A program made the position numbers and the translations under genes. This document shows, piece after piece, positions 37,323-49,497 of a DNA stretch of 64,000 nucleotides. Under the pieces are notes generated by a model, which searched no databases, had not been told where the DNA came from, and worked only from the letters and a program-made list of their open reading frames with translations. This stretch comes from Capsicum annuum (lineage: Eukaryota > Streptophyta > Magnoliopsida > Solanales > Solanaceae): NCBI RefSeq assembly GCF_002878395.1, contig NW_025850849.1, forward strand, positions 19,094-83,093, given 5' to 3'. Each line of letters opens with the position of its first letter. Positions within the stretch are counted from its first letter, which is position 1.

Positions 37323-37694
37323 TAGGGGTATTCACTTGAATCAACACGCTTTGAAGCACTAAAGGATTCCTCCCAAGTCCTTGTATTGATTCATGACCCT
37401 TTTATGACTCAACCAGAAAGGACCACATCACTTAGACTCTAAGCTTTTACACTTGTATCGTCTTAGCAATGAGACATGGCCAATAGAATTAGAGTAGGGA
37501 AGGAATTTGGATAAATTTTCATATGGAAAACACCATGTTGTCACATGATCTAGAGTATGAAAGAATGATATACAACTTTGAAATGCTTGGTAGCATCCTG
37601 CTAATAAGTGTGGTGCACAATACACTCATAAGCAAAACTCCACTAGACACGACTTCGTAGACACCCTGGGACCATGAAACGTACTTTGATACCA
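37323..37694 (-). other. Truncated F leader and primer site, left copy
   Basis: On the minus strand 37694-37683 reads TGGTATCAAAGT, a decayed tRNA-iMet site, followed by the leader with the TCTAGTGGAGTTTTGCTTAT pattern. It is colinear with 42697-43063 and stops exactly at the junction with E's LTR. Confidence 0.8.
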
Positions 37695-38075
37695 AGCTTG
37701 TCATGACCCAAACCAAGGACCAGGCCATGACGGGCATCCCAAACCACGAAGTCCCGAGAGACCCCTTAGCATGCTATCATAAGCATAATCCATACATAGA
37801 CCAAAGTGCGGAAGATATCATAAAATTAAGAAAATCTGAAAATAAAATTAGGTCAATAATGTTATGGAACTACAATAACCAAAACTCATCGAGAAAGCCT
37901 CTACTGAATACTAACTGTCTAGGCTAGGACAAGGCCCTCGGCAGGACCATAACCTAAAAGACTCAACATATGAGTAAATATCTTTCGAAAGATGGATGGC
38001 TCACCATTCTGTCATATCCCAAATGTTCTACTGATATGATGGACCATGGGATTATAACACAAAACCTGAAATATG

Positions 38076-38175
38076 NNNNNNNNNNNNNNNNNNNNNNNNN
38101 NNNNNNNNNNNNNNNNNNNNNNNNNNNNNNNNNNNNNNNNNNNNNNNNNNNNNNNNNNNNNNNNNNNNNNNNNNN
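38076..38175. other. Assembly gap of exactly 100 N
   Basis: By alignment with F2 the missing sequence is only about 8 bases, a G-rich AGGGGGTT-like run, so the gap length is a placeholder. Confidence 0.85.
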
Positions 38176-38263
38176 AATACGTAGAGAGTATTGGTATGTA
38201 GACTAACTCAAAAATAAAATATATTTCATAGAACATAATTGAGAGCATTGTGAAAATACTTTA

Positions 38264-38268
<5 letters not shown>

Positions 38269-38301
<33 letters not shown>
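38269..38301. repeat. AT dinucleotide microsatellite
   Basis: About 16 AT units inside LTR F1. Confidence 0.9.
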
Positions 38302-38302
<1 letters not shown>

Positions 38303-39657
38303 CACATGGGCATGATTGAAAAGCTTCAAGTTATTCTTGTAAAAACATGGACTTAACTCTGTGTTTTACTTCTGTGTTAGATGGTACACCCTACATTTTC
38401 TATAATCTCACATGCTATATGGAATCCACCCTTGAATCGGCGGACAAAGCCCTCAATTCAAATTTGACACAAGGATTGGAGTATTAGTAAGGGAAAACAG
38501 GGTGACAAAATCCCCAATCAAGTCAACATGTCATGGTAGTGCACAAGATCACAAAGTAAGGCTCCTAACCATATTCCCATAGTGGGATGTCATGAATCAA
38601 AAGTACATAAGATCACAAAGCGGGTACCATATCCTGCGTCGGCAGATTATGATTTCTATTGATGAGTCTTTCAACTAATTCTTTCTTTGAGTAACCATCT
38701 AACTCTCTTTAAGCCATTTTAATCTTCTTAAAACCATATGTCATGCTTATGAAAGAATTCATTTCTGATTTTGTTAAGGGCATATTATTACATGGTATCA
38801 TCATACCCAGACTTTAAAGTCATTCATATCATACCACATTATATTTATAACCTTTTTATTCAAAAGCATGTTAATGACCGCCCAAAAGAATTAAACATAA
38901 CTTGAGAGAGAGTTCTTATGTGAACTATCATATAAAATTATGCAAAGAGCTCTCTTTTCAATACTGAAGTGATTTTTTAGGATACTGTAATCAAGAAATT
39001 TCTGTATACAAGGTCTAATGAAGTGCTTTTCAATATTATGGTGATAAATTCTTACATAAAACACATCCAATTCTTCATTAAGAAATAATTACATTTAGAA
39101 TAATAATCACCTCTTTGTAAAATATGTAAAACAACCATGAAAAATCATCCCCATTCGTAAAACAACCTCAACATTAGTTATACATAAATTTCATGATAAA
39201 AAAGGGGCTTATACTTCATGCTCTCAAACCCATTTCATAGTCCATAACATGTTAAGACCATTAATTTCATCATGGAAGGGGGGAAAATTCATAAATCATA
39301 CTAGTAAATCACTTTTTAAAACTCATACCATTTATGCACATGATTACAATTCAAGTTCATGGAAAATCCCGTGGAAAATGTCATAATATCATTAAACATG
39401 GATTCATGATGCATTCAAATGGTTTCCAAAATTCATTACATATACATACATATATATCTTTAAGGCTTGTTAAAAATGTAAAATTTACTCCCATGACAGT
39501 TAGGATAGTCCCACATACCTTGAAATCGAAGAGAACATTGGGAAATAAACCTTGAAGCTTAAATAACTCAAAACCTAGGTAGTTTCTCCTTTCTTGCTGA
39601 TGGAATGATATTTAGGGATTTATAGAGGTGAAAATAACTTGTTTAGGACCTTATATT

Positions 39658-40463
39658 TTGGATGATGTACTAGTCATCTAAGGTAATTCTCTTGTTCGTG
39701 CAGCTAACACGCACCAGGGCCCTTTCAGCAGGGGGAGCTAAACCCATATATCCTATGGGTGGTTTTAGGATGGCAAAGCTACACAACCCAGGTTAAGGTT
39801 TTAAATGTATGCTAAACCGATTTCCTTTCCTGGCACTATATATATATATGTATACATATGATTTCATATTGGTTATTTGATTTGGTTTTGATTAATGGCA
39901 TTATTTTATCCTTATCCTGAGTACATGCTAGGATTCACCCGCTAACTGTCTTCGGATGCTGTATCCCCATGTGATGTAGGAACCATCCATACTACTCCTC
40001 CTTCTCAGTGACTTGGATTTGGGGATGAATTTATGACAGACTAAAGTTCTGAGATTCCATAATCTGAAAGACTCCATTTAATGTTATAGACTTCTTTTAT
40101 CATTGTTATTTCTTTGGTTTGGTTTTGTCTATGGTCGGGGGTATGTCCTGACCGGATGTTATTAATTTTGGATAGATGCTTTGTCGGACTACTTTGGTTA
40201 TTAGTGGTGTTAGTATGGTGTCAGCCTTGGTATTGGTATTGGCATTGGGATTGACACCAGTTGGACATTTGGTTATGGTTGGATAATTATGGATTTAGAC
40301 TTTATTATTGTCTTTAAACTATTATTCTTTTTATCCTGTTATATGTTCGGTATTCATCCGACATAGGGTATAGGGAAGTTATGATGGGGTATTATGGGTG
40401 ATATCCGGTCCCGGTCGGACTTGAGAAGCCCGACACGATTAGGCCCTAGTTTAGTTCACGTCA
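39658..40463 (+). repeat. Foreign LTR fragment, plus orientation, inside F
   Basis: This ~800-base segment has no partner in F2 or E. Its right end reads GAAGCCCGACACGATTAGGC and stops at TTCACGTCA, like the 3' end of another gypsy LTR family. At 40227-40252 it has a TTGGTATTGGCATTGG-type minisatellite. It replaces the end of LTR F1 and the last ~1 kb of F's internal region. No flanking duplication is seen. Confidence 0.55.
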
Positions 40464-43051
40464 ATTAGTTGATCTACTCAAGGTAGGTCCTGAGATGTAA
40501 GATACAATACAATAGGCATGAAGTGCTTCATCTACCAAATGTGTAGATCATAAATAAAGAGTCGTGTGGGAATAAGCATAACACAACATGAGTTCTAAGG
40601 ACTAGGTACAGTGTGAAAACATGAGTGCATCTATCATGAGTTGTATAACATAAAGCCACAATTTATGTAGTCAACGATTGAGATAAGGATTGCCAGTTGA
40701 AGCTATTGCTCCTCATTTAAAGAACTAAAAATAGCCATGAGTTTGCATAATCCTTATCGCTTTGGCTAGACCCGACATAAAATGAATCGGTAATATATAG
40801 AAAGCATAGTTCCATAGAACTAAGCATGATATGAGACATGGATTTATGGATCATGAACATCATAACATAGAGCTTGAATACTTGAAAGATTGGATTAATG
40901 AGGGACTTTATTGCTTTTAATTTGGAGGTCGGAACATAGACATAAGTTACATGCATAATTCGTACCTTAGGCATAGTCATGACTTGAATACACAAGACAT
41001 TAATAGAATGACCTCTTAAATTGAAGTAGGTGGAGCTTGCTTGAATAGTAATAGATTTATCATGACTCTTCCCCGAAACTTGACAATATGAGAAAATTCG
41101 GGAACAACCTTAATTCATCATCTCCCTCTTAGATCAAAGTCATAATCCTAGACTAGAGGTCATATCCCCTCATTAAATCTACAAGCACAACACTCAACAT
41201 AATGGGGGATATCACTATACACATAAATGCTAAACTCCCCTTGATAAATTATACTACTCTGAAGGCATTGCTTTCCAGAAATGCTACTCTTAACTTTCGC
41301 TAGCCTCTATAGCCATCACCTTACTACTCACACTATCATAAGCATACACATCCACGCTCCTTATGACATAACAATCCATTCTCCACTACTTAACATACTA
41401 GCGGTAAACCTCTAATCGCATACCCTTACAACTTAACAAAGTTTTAAAAACTAGACTAAGAGCTCACATCATCTATCTATATTTCCCCCCAATTCAGCTC
41501 TAAAGAACACCATATAGTAGCTTTCTAGGCTTCTCCATACTGAGAAATTCAAGAACATGAACTAGGTAAACATGACACTTATACACATGAAACCTTATCT
41601 AACCACATGTTACCTCAGATTGAACTTATTCTTATAAACCTAACACTCTTATCCACCTAATGACTTAGCCGCAATTCATTATTTTAATACTAGTCCTCAT
41701 GTATTTATATCACAATTATCCACTTAATTTTTTTTCACAAGTTGCCAACCTACGTTGTGGCACACATCAAATCAAGCCTACTAACTTACTCCCATAATTC
41801 TCGTATCACTATCCTTCTGATAACATTCTTACCACCACAATCCACATATAAAGTTCAAACCTATAGTCTAGAATCAATCTCGTACCACCGATGAAGCATG
41901 CCACATACTATACTAGTCCGTCAAATTGGGAAATCAACCTAAATTACTCATTTTACTTAACTACGACCTACAAGAACATCCCCTCCATGACATTACTACT
42001 ATACCTCAGAATCTATTACATACCTTCTCACATGTTGTACTAGTTTACAACTATTAAAGAAAAAAATCAAGGGGGTAATGTCACATAATTAGGATAGTTG
42101 ATCTTAATCTTATAACATAACCCATATGATCTATTAGTATATTCTACCTTCTCACATCATATCTACTTACCCATGCATACATCATAACTACCTTTAAAAT
42201 TCCATAAACACCAACAAGTCTCTACTCATTACTTATATGCTAATCTACCCCTTTCTATTCACAACCTATAAGTGATTTCTAAAACTACCATAACTATTTA
42301 TTCTGAGATCCTTCCCTATTTTAAATAAATGACAATCATAGCCAATAAATTCCTCCACAGACTACCATGCAATCCATAAATCTTGCTACAATGTTAGTCG
42401 ATCACCATAAAAGGGCAAACCATCCCCTAGGCAAAGTTTATACAACTAAAACTAACCTCTTTATGCAAAATTTACCCTCACTCTGATGTCTAAACTTATG
42501 ACTTCATATCACTAACTTCAAGACCATCTTACTACCAATAAGTTATGACACCTTAACTATACTACTACTAGGGTGGAAATATTATTCCAATATTCTTCTA
42601 TATATCTCTACCCTTAAATATGGCATTTGTAACAAGGATTTTGAAAGAGACTGAATACACTTCATACCTCAGGCTCAAATGCATAGTGGATATAGATAGG
42701 GGTATATACTTTAATCAAAATACTTTGAAGCACTAAAAAATTCCTCCCAAGTCCTTGTGTTATTGCATGACCTTTTTGATGAATCAACCAGAAAGGACCA
42801 CATTACTTAAACTCTAAGTTTTTGTACGTGTATCATCTTGACAGTGAGACATGGCCAATAGAATTGGAGTACGGAAGGAATTGGGATAACTTTTCATATG
42901 GACAACACTGTCACACAAATTGGAGTATGAAAAAATGAGAAACAACTCCTAAATATCCGGTAGCCTTCCGATTACAAGTGTGGTGCACAATTACCCATAA
43001 GCAAGACTCTATTATACACGACTTCGTATACACTCTGGGACTATGAACGAT
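40464..43051 (-). other. Complex F internal region, non-coding
   Basis: Read on the minus strand it is colinear with E's internal region from 46282 to about 48510: the same leader, the same mid-region polypurine-like site (41117-41132) and the same AAACTCATG-rich end. No gag or pol motif. The last ~1 kb before the polypurine tract is missing. Confidence 0.8.
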
Positions 43052-43063
43052 GCTCTGATACCA
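43052..43063 (-). other. Primer binding site of F, right copy
   Basis: The minus strand reads TGGTATCAGAGC, a perfect tRNA-iMet site, four bases from LTR F2. Confidence 0.92.
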
Positions 43064-43533
43064 AACTTTTCATCACCCAAGCTGAGGCCCTAGCCACGAC
43101 AGGTATCTTAAACCATGAAGTCCCGAGAGACCCCTTAGCAAACCATCATAAGCATAATCCATACATATACAAAAGTGCGGAAGATATAATGAAATTAAGG
43201 AAATTTGAAAATCAAATTATATGAATAATGTTATGGAACTACAATAATCAAAACTCATCCATGAAGCCTGTACTAAATACTAATTGTCTAGGCAGTGATA
43301 AGGCCCCCAACTGGACATAAATTGAAAGATTCAACATATGAGTAAATGCCTTTTGAAAGATGGATGGCTCACCAATTCTATCATATCCCAAATGTTCTAC
43401 TGATGTAATAGACCATGGGACTATAACACAAAATCTGAAATATGAGGGGGTTAATACGTGGAGAGTATTGGTATGTAGAACAATCAAAAAATAAAATATA
43501 TTTCATAGAACATAATTGAGAGCATTGTGAAAA

Positions 43534-43633
43534 NNNNNNNNNNNNNNNNNNNNNNNNNNNNNNNNNNNNNNNNNNNNNNNNNNNNNNNNNNNNNNNNNNN
43601 NNNNNNNNNNNNNNNNNNNNNNNNNNNNNNNNN
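43534..43633. other. Assembly gap of exactly 100 N
   Basis: By alignment with F1 about 190 bases are missing (38257-38449), including the AT microsatellite, which probably caused the gap. Confidence 0.85.
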
Positions 43634-44601
43634 CCCCAATCCAAGCTTGCCTCAAGGATTGGAGTATTAGTAAGGGGACACGCAAGATCACAAAGTAGGT
43701 TGCCAAAATTTCCAATCAAGTCAACATGTCATGGTAGTGCACGAGATCACAAAGTAGGGATCCTAACCATAGTCCCAGAATAGGATGACATGAATCAAAA
43801 GTACACAAGATCATAAAATAAGGTACCATATCCCGCATCGATAAATCACAGTTTCTACTGATGAGTCTTTCAACTTATGCTTTCTTTGGGTAATCATCTA
43901 ACTCTCTTTAAGCCCATTTTTAACCTTCTTAAAACCATACTTCATGCTTATGAAAGAATTCATTTCTCATTTTGTTAAGGTCATATCATAATAGGGTATC
44001 ATCATACCTAGACTTGCAAGTCATTCATATCATACCATATCATATCCATAGCCCTTTTTATTCAAAAGAATATTAATGACCACCCAAAAGATTTAAACAT
44101 CACTGAAGAGATAGTTCTTATATCAAATATCATATGAAATTATCAAAGCACTCTCTTTTTAATACATTAACATATGGTGGTTAATTCTTATATAAACATA
44201 TGCAATTATTCATTAAGAAACAATTACATTTAGAATAATAATCAACTCTTTGAAAAACATGTAAAACAACCATGCATAATAATTAAAGAGGCATTTAAAA
44301 TCAAGAATCATCCTTATTTATAAAGCAGCCCCAACATTAGTCATACATAAATCTCATGATCAAAATGGGTCTTATAATTCATGCTTTCAAACCCATTTCA
44401 TAGTCCATACATATTAAGACCATAAATTTCATCATGGTAGGGTGAAATTTCACAAATCATACTAGTAAATCACTTTTCAAAACTCATACCATATATGCAC
44501 ATGATTACAATTCAAGTTCATGGGTAAACCCTCTAGAAATTTTCATTATTTCATTAAACATGGATTCATGATGCATTCAAATATTTTCTAAAACCCATTA
44601 C

Positions 44602-44607
<6 letters not shown>

Positions 44608-44653
<46 letters not shown>
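44608..44653. repeat. TA dinucleotide microsatellite
   Basis: About 23 TA units in LTR F2. It is at a different place in the LTR from the one at 38269. Confidence 0.92.
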
Positions 44654-44656
<3 letters not shown>

Positions 44657-45412
44657 AGGCTCATTAAAAATGTAAAATTTACATCCACGAGAGTTAGGAT
44701 AGTCCCACATACCTTGAAAGTGAAGAGAACATTGGGAAATTGACCCTTGAAGCTTAAATTTCACAAACCCTAGGTAGTTTCTCCTTTCTTGCTAATAGAA
44801 TGATGTTTATGGATTTATAGAGGTGAAAATAACATGTTTAAGACTTTATATTCATCCAAAAATGGTTAGGAATGGTTATAGGATGATAAAAGGCCATATT
44901 GCCCTTAAAATAAAACAAAATAAGGCAAAATTTGATGCCCAGGAGGGGCTCTGCTTTGCGCCCTTATCGCAGACCACAAGGTCAATTGTGCGGACCAAAA
45001 GTGAAGGAGAAACTTTGCCTCGCGACCCAAAAGTAAACCCTAGATGGTGTCTTACTAAATCACTCATAATTTTTAACTCTAAACTCGGATTGATGAACGC
45101 TCAGTTGCATTGGAAAGTGGACTCGAAGAGCTTTAATTTGATTTATAATAGGACATATAACTCATTATAATCTAAGAGTAATGGCCATTGGAAGTTGACC
45201 TAAGAAAAATCATATACCAAAATTCAATAGTTAGAAAAGTGTTAAACTTAACTTTGATCTTGGTGATATTTAAGACTTCAATCCATCTTCAAAGATGTTC
45301 TCACCCTAAAGAATCATTAGTCACATCTATTTCTAAGTACAAGCCATTGGGTTCTAATTTATATATTTAGGAACGACTGTTCAAACTCTTGTAAAAAATG
45401 AAGGGTGTCACA

Positions 45413-46265
45413 AATGTATGTTTTAAAAGGAAAAAAATGGGCTCTAAGAGAGTTATATAGTTACCCCAAGAAGGCATGAGTTCAGATAACTCATTGCCCG
45501 AAATTGTATTTTTCACTGTGGGTTTATTGTCCTGAGATAGGTATTATATGTTGGCCTTGTGGCCTATTGACGTATCAAAATTAGAAACTCCAGCACTTGC
45601 AAAAAACTTAGGTTGGGGACTTGGTCCCCGAGTTAAGGGCAAATTCCATATAGCCCGTGGGATACTTTTTTAGAAATGTAGGGTGTACCATCTATCTCAA
45701 AAGTAAAGCAAAGAGTTGAGTCAATGTTTATGCAAGAATGTTTTGAAGACTTTTAATTATTCCTATGTGTTTTTATATATATCATGCTAAATTATTTTCA
45801 TAATGCCCTCAATTATGGTATATGAAATATATATTATTTTTTGGGTTAGTTCTACATACCAATACTCTTCAAGTATTGCCCCCCATATTATAGAATCTGA
45901 GTTATAGTCTCATCATCTATCTCATCAGTAGAACATTTGGGATATGATAGAGTTGGTGAGCCATCCATCCTTCGGAAAACACATATTTATATCTTGAGTT
46001 CTTTCAGTTTGTGGTCTAGCCAGAGGCCTTGTCCCGACCTAGACAGTTAGTATTTAGTAGAGACTTCATAGATGTGATTTTGAGTATTGTATTATCATAG
46101 CTTCATTGACATACTTTGGTTTATAAGTTTCCATTAAATATTATTATATCTTCTGCACTTTGATTTATGTATGGATTATGCTTATGATAGATTGTGAAGG
46201 GGTCCCTCAGGCCTTTGGGGTTTGGAATTCCCATTATAGTCAGGGCCTCGGCTTGAGTCATGACA
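45413..46265 (+). repeat. Element E 5' LTR, second segment
   Basis: Resumes at AATGTATGTTTTAAAAGG, colinear with 50890-51747, and ends GAGTCATGACA. The part matching 49908-50889 of the 3' LTR is absent from the 5' LTR. Confidence 0.88.
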
Positions 46266-46269
46266 AGAT

Positions 46270-46281
46270 TGATATCAGAGA
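46270..46281 (+). other. Primer binding site of element E
   Basis: TGATATCAGAGA, two mismatches from the usual tRNA-iMet site, four bases after the LTR end. Confidence 0.8.
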
Positions 46282-47876
46282 ACAGTTTATTATCCCATGA
46301 TGTCTACGAAGCCGTGTCTAGTAGAATCTTGCTTATGAGTGTGTTGCGCACCATACCTATAATCAGAAGGCTGCTAGACATTTAGGAGATGTTTTCCATT
46401 CTTTCATATCTAGTTCGTTCTATAGTGTCATCTATATGAAAGTCATCCAAAATCCTTTCTTGGTTTAATTTTATAGATTATGTCTCATTGTCGAGATGAT
46501 ACAATTGCAAAAGCTTAGAGTCTAAAGAACGTGGTCCTTTTTGATCGAGTCATCAATAAGGTTAAAAAATATCATAAGGACTTGAGAGGAGTCCGTTAGT
46601 GTTTCAAAGTGTATTGATTTAAGTGTATACCTCTATCTTGATTGCAGATGTCATTCTTATGGGTAGAGATATATAGCAGAATGTTGGGAAAATATTTCCA
46701 TCTAAGTAGTAGTATAAGTTAAGGTGTTATAATATATGAGTAGTAAGATGATCCGTGTTAGTGATATGAATCCATAAGTTTAGAAGTTAGAGTGAAGGTA
46801 ACTTTCGAGTAAAGAAAGTTGTTGTAGTTGTGTAACCTTTAAGTAAAGGGTGGTATGCCCTTTCATTTTAATTGTCTAAAGTTGTAGCATGACTTATAGA
46901 TTTATGGTAGTTAGAAAAAGATGTGATTAATTATGATGATTAGAATCTATTGGAAACAGGTGAGAGCTCAAAATAAATGGTTGTTGTAGTAGAAAAATCA
47001 TTTATAGGTTGTGAATAGAAAGAGGCAGATTAGCCAATAAGTTATGAGTAGAGACTCATTGGTATTTATAAAATTTTAAAGGTAGTTGTGATGCATGCAT
47101 GCGTAAGTATATATAATGTGGGAAGGTAGCATATGCTAATAGATCATATGAGTTATGTTATAAGATTAAGATCAACTATCCTTATTATGTGACTTTACCC
47201 TATTTATTTTATTTTCTCTAGTAGTTGTAAATAGTATAGCATGTGAGAAGATATGTAGTAGATTCTGAGGTGTAATATAATGTCATAGAGGGGATGTTCT
47301 TATAGTCATAGTTAAGTGAAGTAAGGAATTTGGGTTGATTTCCCAATTTGATGAACTAGTATTGTATGTGACATGCATCATTGGTGGTACATGATTGATG
47401 ATAGACTATAGGCTTGAACTTTAGATGTGCATTATGGTGGTAAGAATAGAACTTAAGATTAATGATGCATGTTTTATGGGAATGAATTAGTAGGCTAGAT
47501 GTAATGTGTAAAAGAGCTTGGGTTGATAACTCATGAAAAATTTTAGTGGAAAATTTTGATGTATATATATGGATATGAGGATTAGTGTTGGAGAAATGAG
47601 TTTGTAATAACTCAGGTGTTTGTAGAGTCCAAGTTGTGCTTAAAATTAGCTTATGTGGTCCTTAGATTGAGTATAACATATCTCGGGATAGTTTCCAATG
47701 CATTGGGAAAGGTTTGGGCATAGAAAATAGATTGTTCATTGCAAAGGGGTGAGTTTGCATTGGCTTTGCATTGCGGGCCTCCATTCTTTTATCGATGAGA
47801 CTTCATTTTAAAATTGTTTTAAGGTTATTGATTTAATGGGAGGATATGTATGTAAGTCTAGGATTATGACTTTGAT

Positions 47877-47892
47877 CTAAGGGGGAGATGAT
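47877..47892 (+). other. Internal polypurine-tract-like site in E
   Basis: CTAAGGGGGAGATGAT, 1.6 kb before the 3' LTR. It is kept in inverted F and resembles the site at 14458 in B. Confidence 0.45.
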
Positions 47893-49461
47893 GGACTAAG
47901 GTAGTTGTTGAATTTTGTTATTGTGACAAGTTTCAGGGAAGAGTCATGATAAATCTATTCCTATTCAAGAAAACCCCTCCTACTTCAATTTAAGGGACTT
48001 ATATTAATGTCTTATGTATTCAAGTCATACCTATGCCTAAGGTCTGAGTTATCTATGCAACTTATGTCATGTTTCGACCTCCAAACAAGAAGTAGTGATG
48101 TCTCAGTAATCTAATTTTTCAAGTATTCAAGCTCTATATTATGATCCTTATGATCCATAAATCCATGTCTCACATCATGCTTGGTTCTAAGAAACTATGT
48201 TTCTTATATGTCACCGATTCATTTTATGTTGGGTTTATCCCAAAGTGATAAGTTTTATGCAAACTCATGTCCACTTTTAGTTCTTTAAATGAGGAGCAAT
48301 AGCTTCAAGTGGCAATCCTTGTCTAAATCATTGACTACATGAATTCCATTTTTATGTTATACAACTCATGATATATGCGCTCATGTTTCTCACTGTGGCC
48401 ATTCCTAAGAACTTATGTTGTGTTGTGTTTATGCCCAAAAAACTCTCCATTTATGATCTAGAAATTTGATATATGAAGCACTTTGTGCCTATTTTGTTAT
48501 ATCTTACATCTCTTGCACCCTTTGAGTAGTGTAATAAATGTACGTTATAATCGAGTAGTGTTACTCTCATTCATGATGCTTATGCTCAGGTCCCTTAATG
48601 ACCCTCCGTGTGTTAATATGATGGTTGTTATAAAAGAAAAGTAATGTCTTATACAAGGAAGTAGATGTTTTATATTGTGTTAAATTCTTGGTGTGACTGC
48701 TCGAGCTAAGGTGGTAGATGAAGAGAGAGGAGAGAGATGAACTTTCAATATGTGAAATAGTTAGGAAAGGAGTATGTGGCAAAAATCTTTGTGAGAGTGA
48801 TTGAATTTGTTGATCTTAGTAGGGAAATCCATAAAGTGGGTATAGTAAAGATAGGCTTGAATGTTGTGATGGATGAAAACACAAACCAATGTGTTATGTG
48901 GTTAGTACTCCTTGATTCAAGACCTGAGGATGTTTGGTTATAATGATAAGGTGAAGTAATATTCTTAAAGGGATGTAGAGTATGGGGTCCCATAGTTTAA
49001 CATGGAAGTACTGTGTAGTGGGACTCAAACACTTGTAGTTAGGTGTGTTGTGGGGTAAATTGTACGTTGGAAATGATGAAGTATGTTATTTATTGTTTAG
49101 GGCATAGTCAAGTAGTGTCTCTAAGTGTAAGGTCTATCGTTCGTATATTGTAAGATGGGTGATACCTCTATTCCTATGTACCGTGGAATCTTATCCCATG
49201 TTTACTGCCAATTTAAATCAATACCCTTGACCTCCAAATAAACTCATGCTTTATGTTGTGATGATTATGATCCCTAGAACTCATGCGCAAGGTCATCTCT
49301 ATGTCAATTCTCATTATCTCACATTTTGTGCTTACACAATTCACTTGGTGATTTCATCAAGCTCCTCTTGAATGTCGATATATGTTTCATTAAGGGAAGA
49401 TTCCTAAAGTAAGGTTGCATCCTTTATTCCATACTTTTACAACTTCAACAAGTTCCTACCC

Positions 49462-49497
49462 ATCATTCAAGGAAGAATGATCCCAAGAGGGAGATAA
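49462..49497 (+). other. Hairpin and polypurine tract of element E
   Basis: ATCATTC and GAATGAT form a perfect 7-bp inverted repeat around a six-base loop (49462-49481), followed by CCCAAGAGGGAGATAA against the LTR start TGTAACA. Confidence 0.8.

Larger units (their letters stand above)
37699..39657 (-). repeat. LTR F1, truncated
   Basis: Starts TGTCATGACCC and is colinear with F2 (from 43068) to about GACCTTATATT, then breaks off; the last ~570 bases of an F2-like LTR are missing. It contains an N gap and an AT microsatellite. Confidence 0.82.
37323..45412 (-). mobile_element. Complex F: inverted tandem copies of the E family inside E's 5' LTR
   Basis: Minus-oriented E-family DNA arranged as leader, LTR, internal, LTR: a truncated leader (37323-37682), primer site, LTR F1, a foreign LTR piece, an internal region, primer site, LTR F2. 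The repeated LTR plus leader shows it is a tandem (LTR-internal-LTR-internal) array cut off on the left. The right end is an exact LTR terminus (TGTGACACCC on the minus strand). No flanking duplication is found and about 980 bases of E's LTR are missing at the site. Confidence 0.8.
43068..45412 (-). repeat. LTR F2
   Basis: The most complete F LTR: it starts TTTCATCACCC (for TGTCATGACCC) and ends GGGTGTCACA. It holds a GC-rich run at 44940-45025 and the shared module at 45075-45190. An N gap and a TA microsatellite interrupt it. Confidence 0.85.
46282..49497 (+). other. Element E internal region, non-coding
   Basis: About 3.2 kb. It begins with the shared leader (GTGTCTAGTAGAATCTTGC at 46314-46332). 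No gag, protease, RT or integrase motif is visible in either strand and frames are short. The inverted copy in F matches most of it. The 3' end is a hairpin and polypurine tract, annotated separately. Confidence 0.78.

Noticed and set aside
44823..45170. 115-codon frame in LTR F2
   Set aside because: Lies wholly in an LTR, on the strand opposite to the element, without any domain or counterpart in E's LTR.
36918..46265. Treating 36918-46265 as one very long, intact LTR
   Set aside because: Comparison with 49498-51747 shows foreign inverted sequence between 37323 and 45412.
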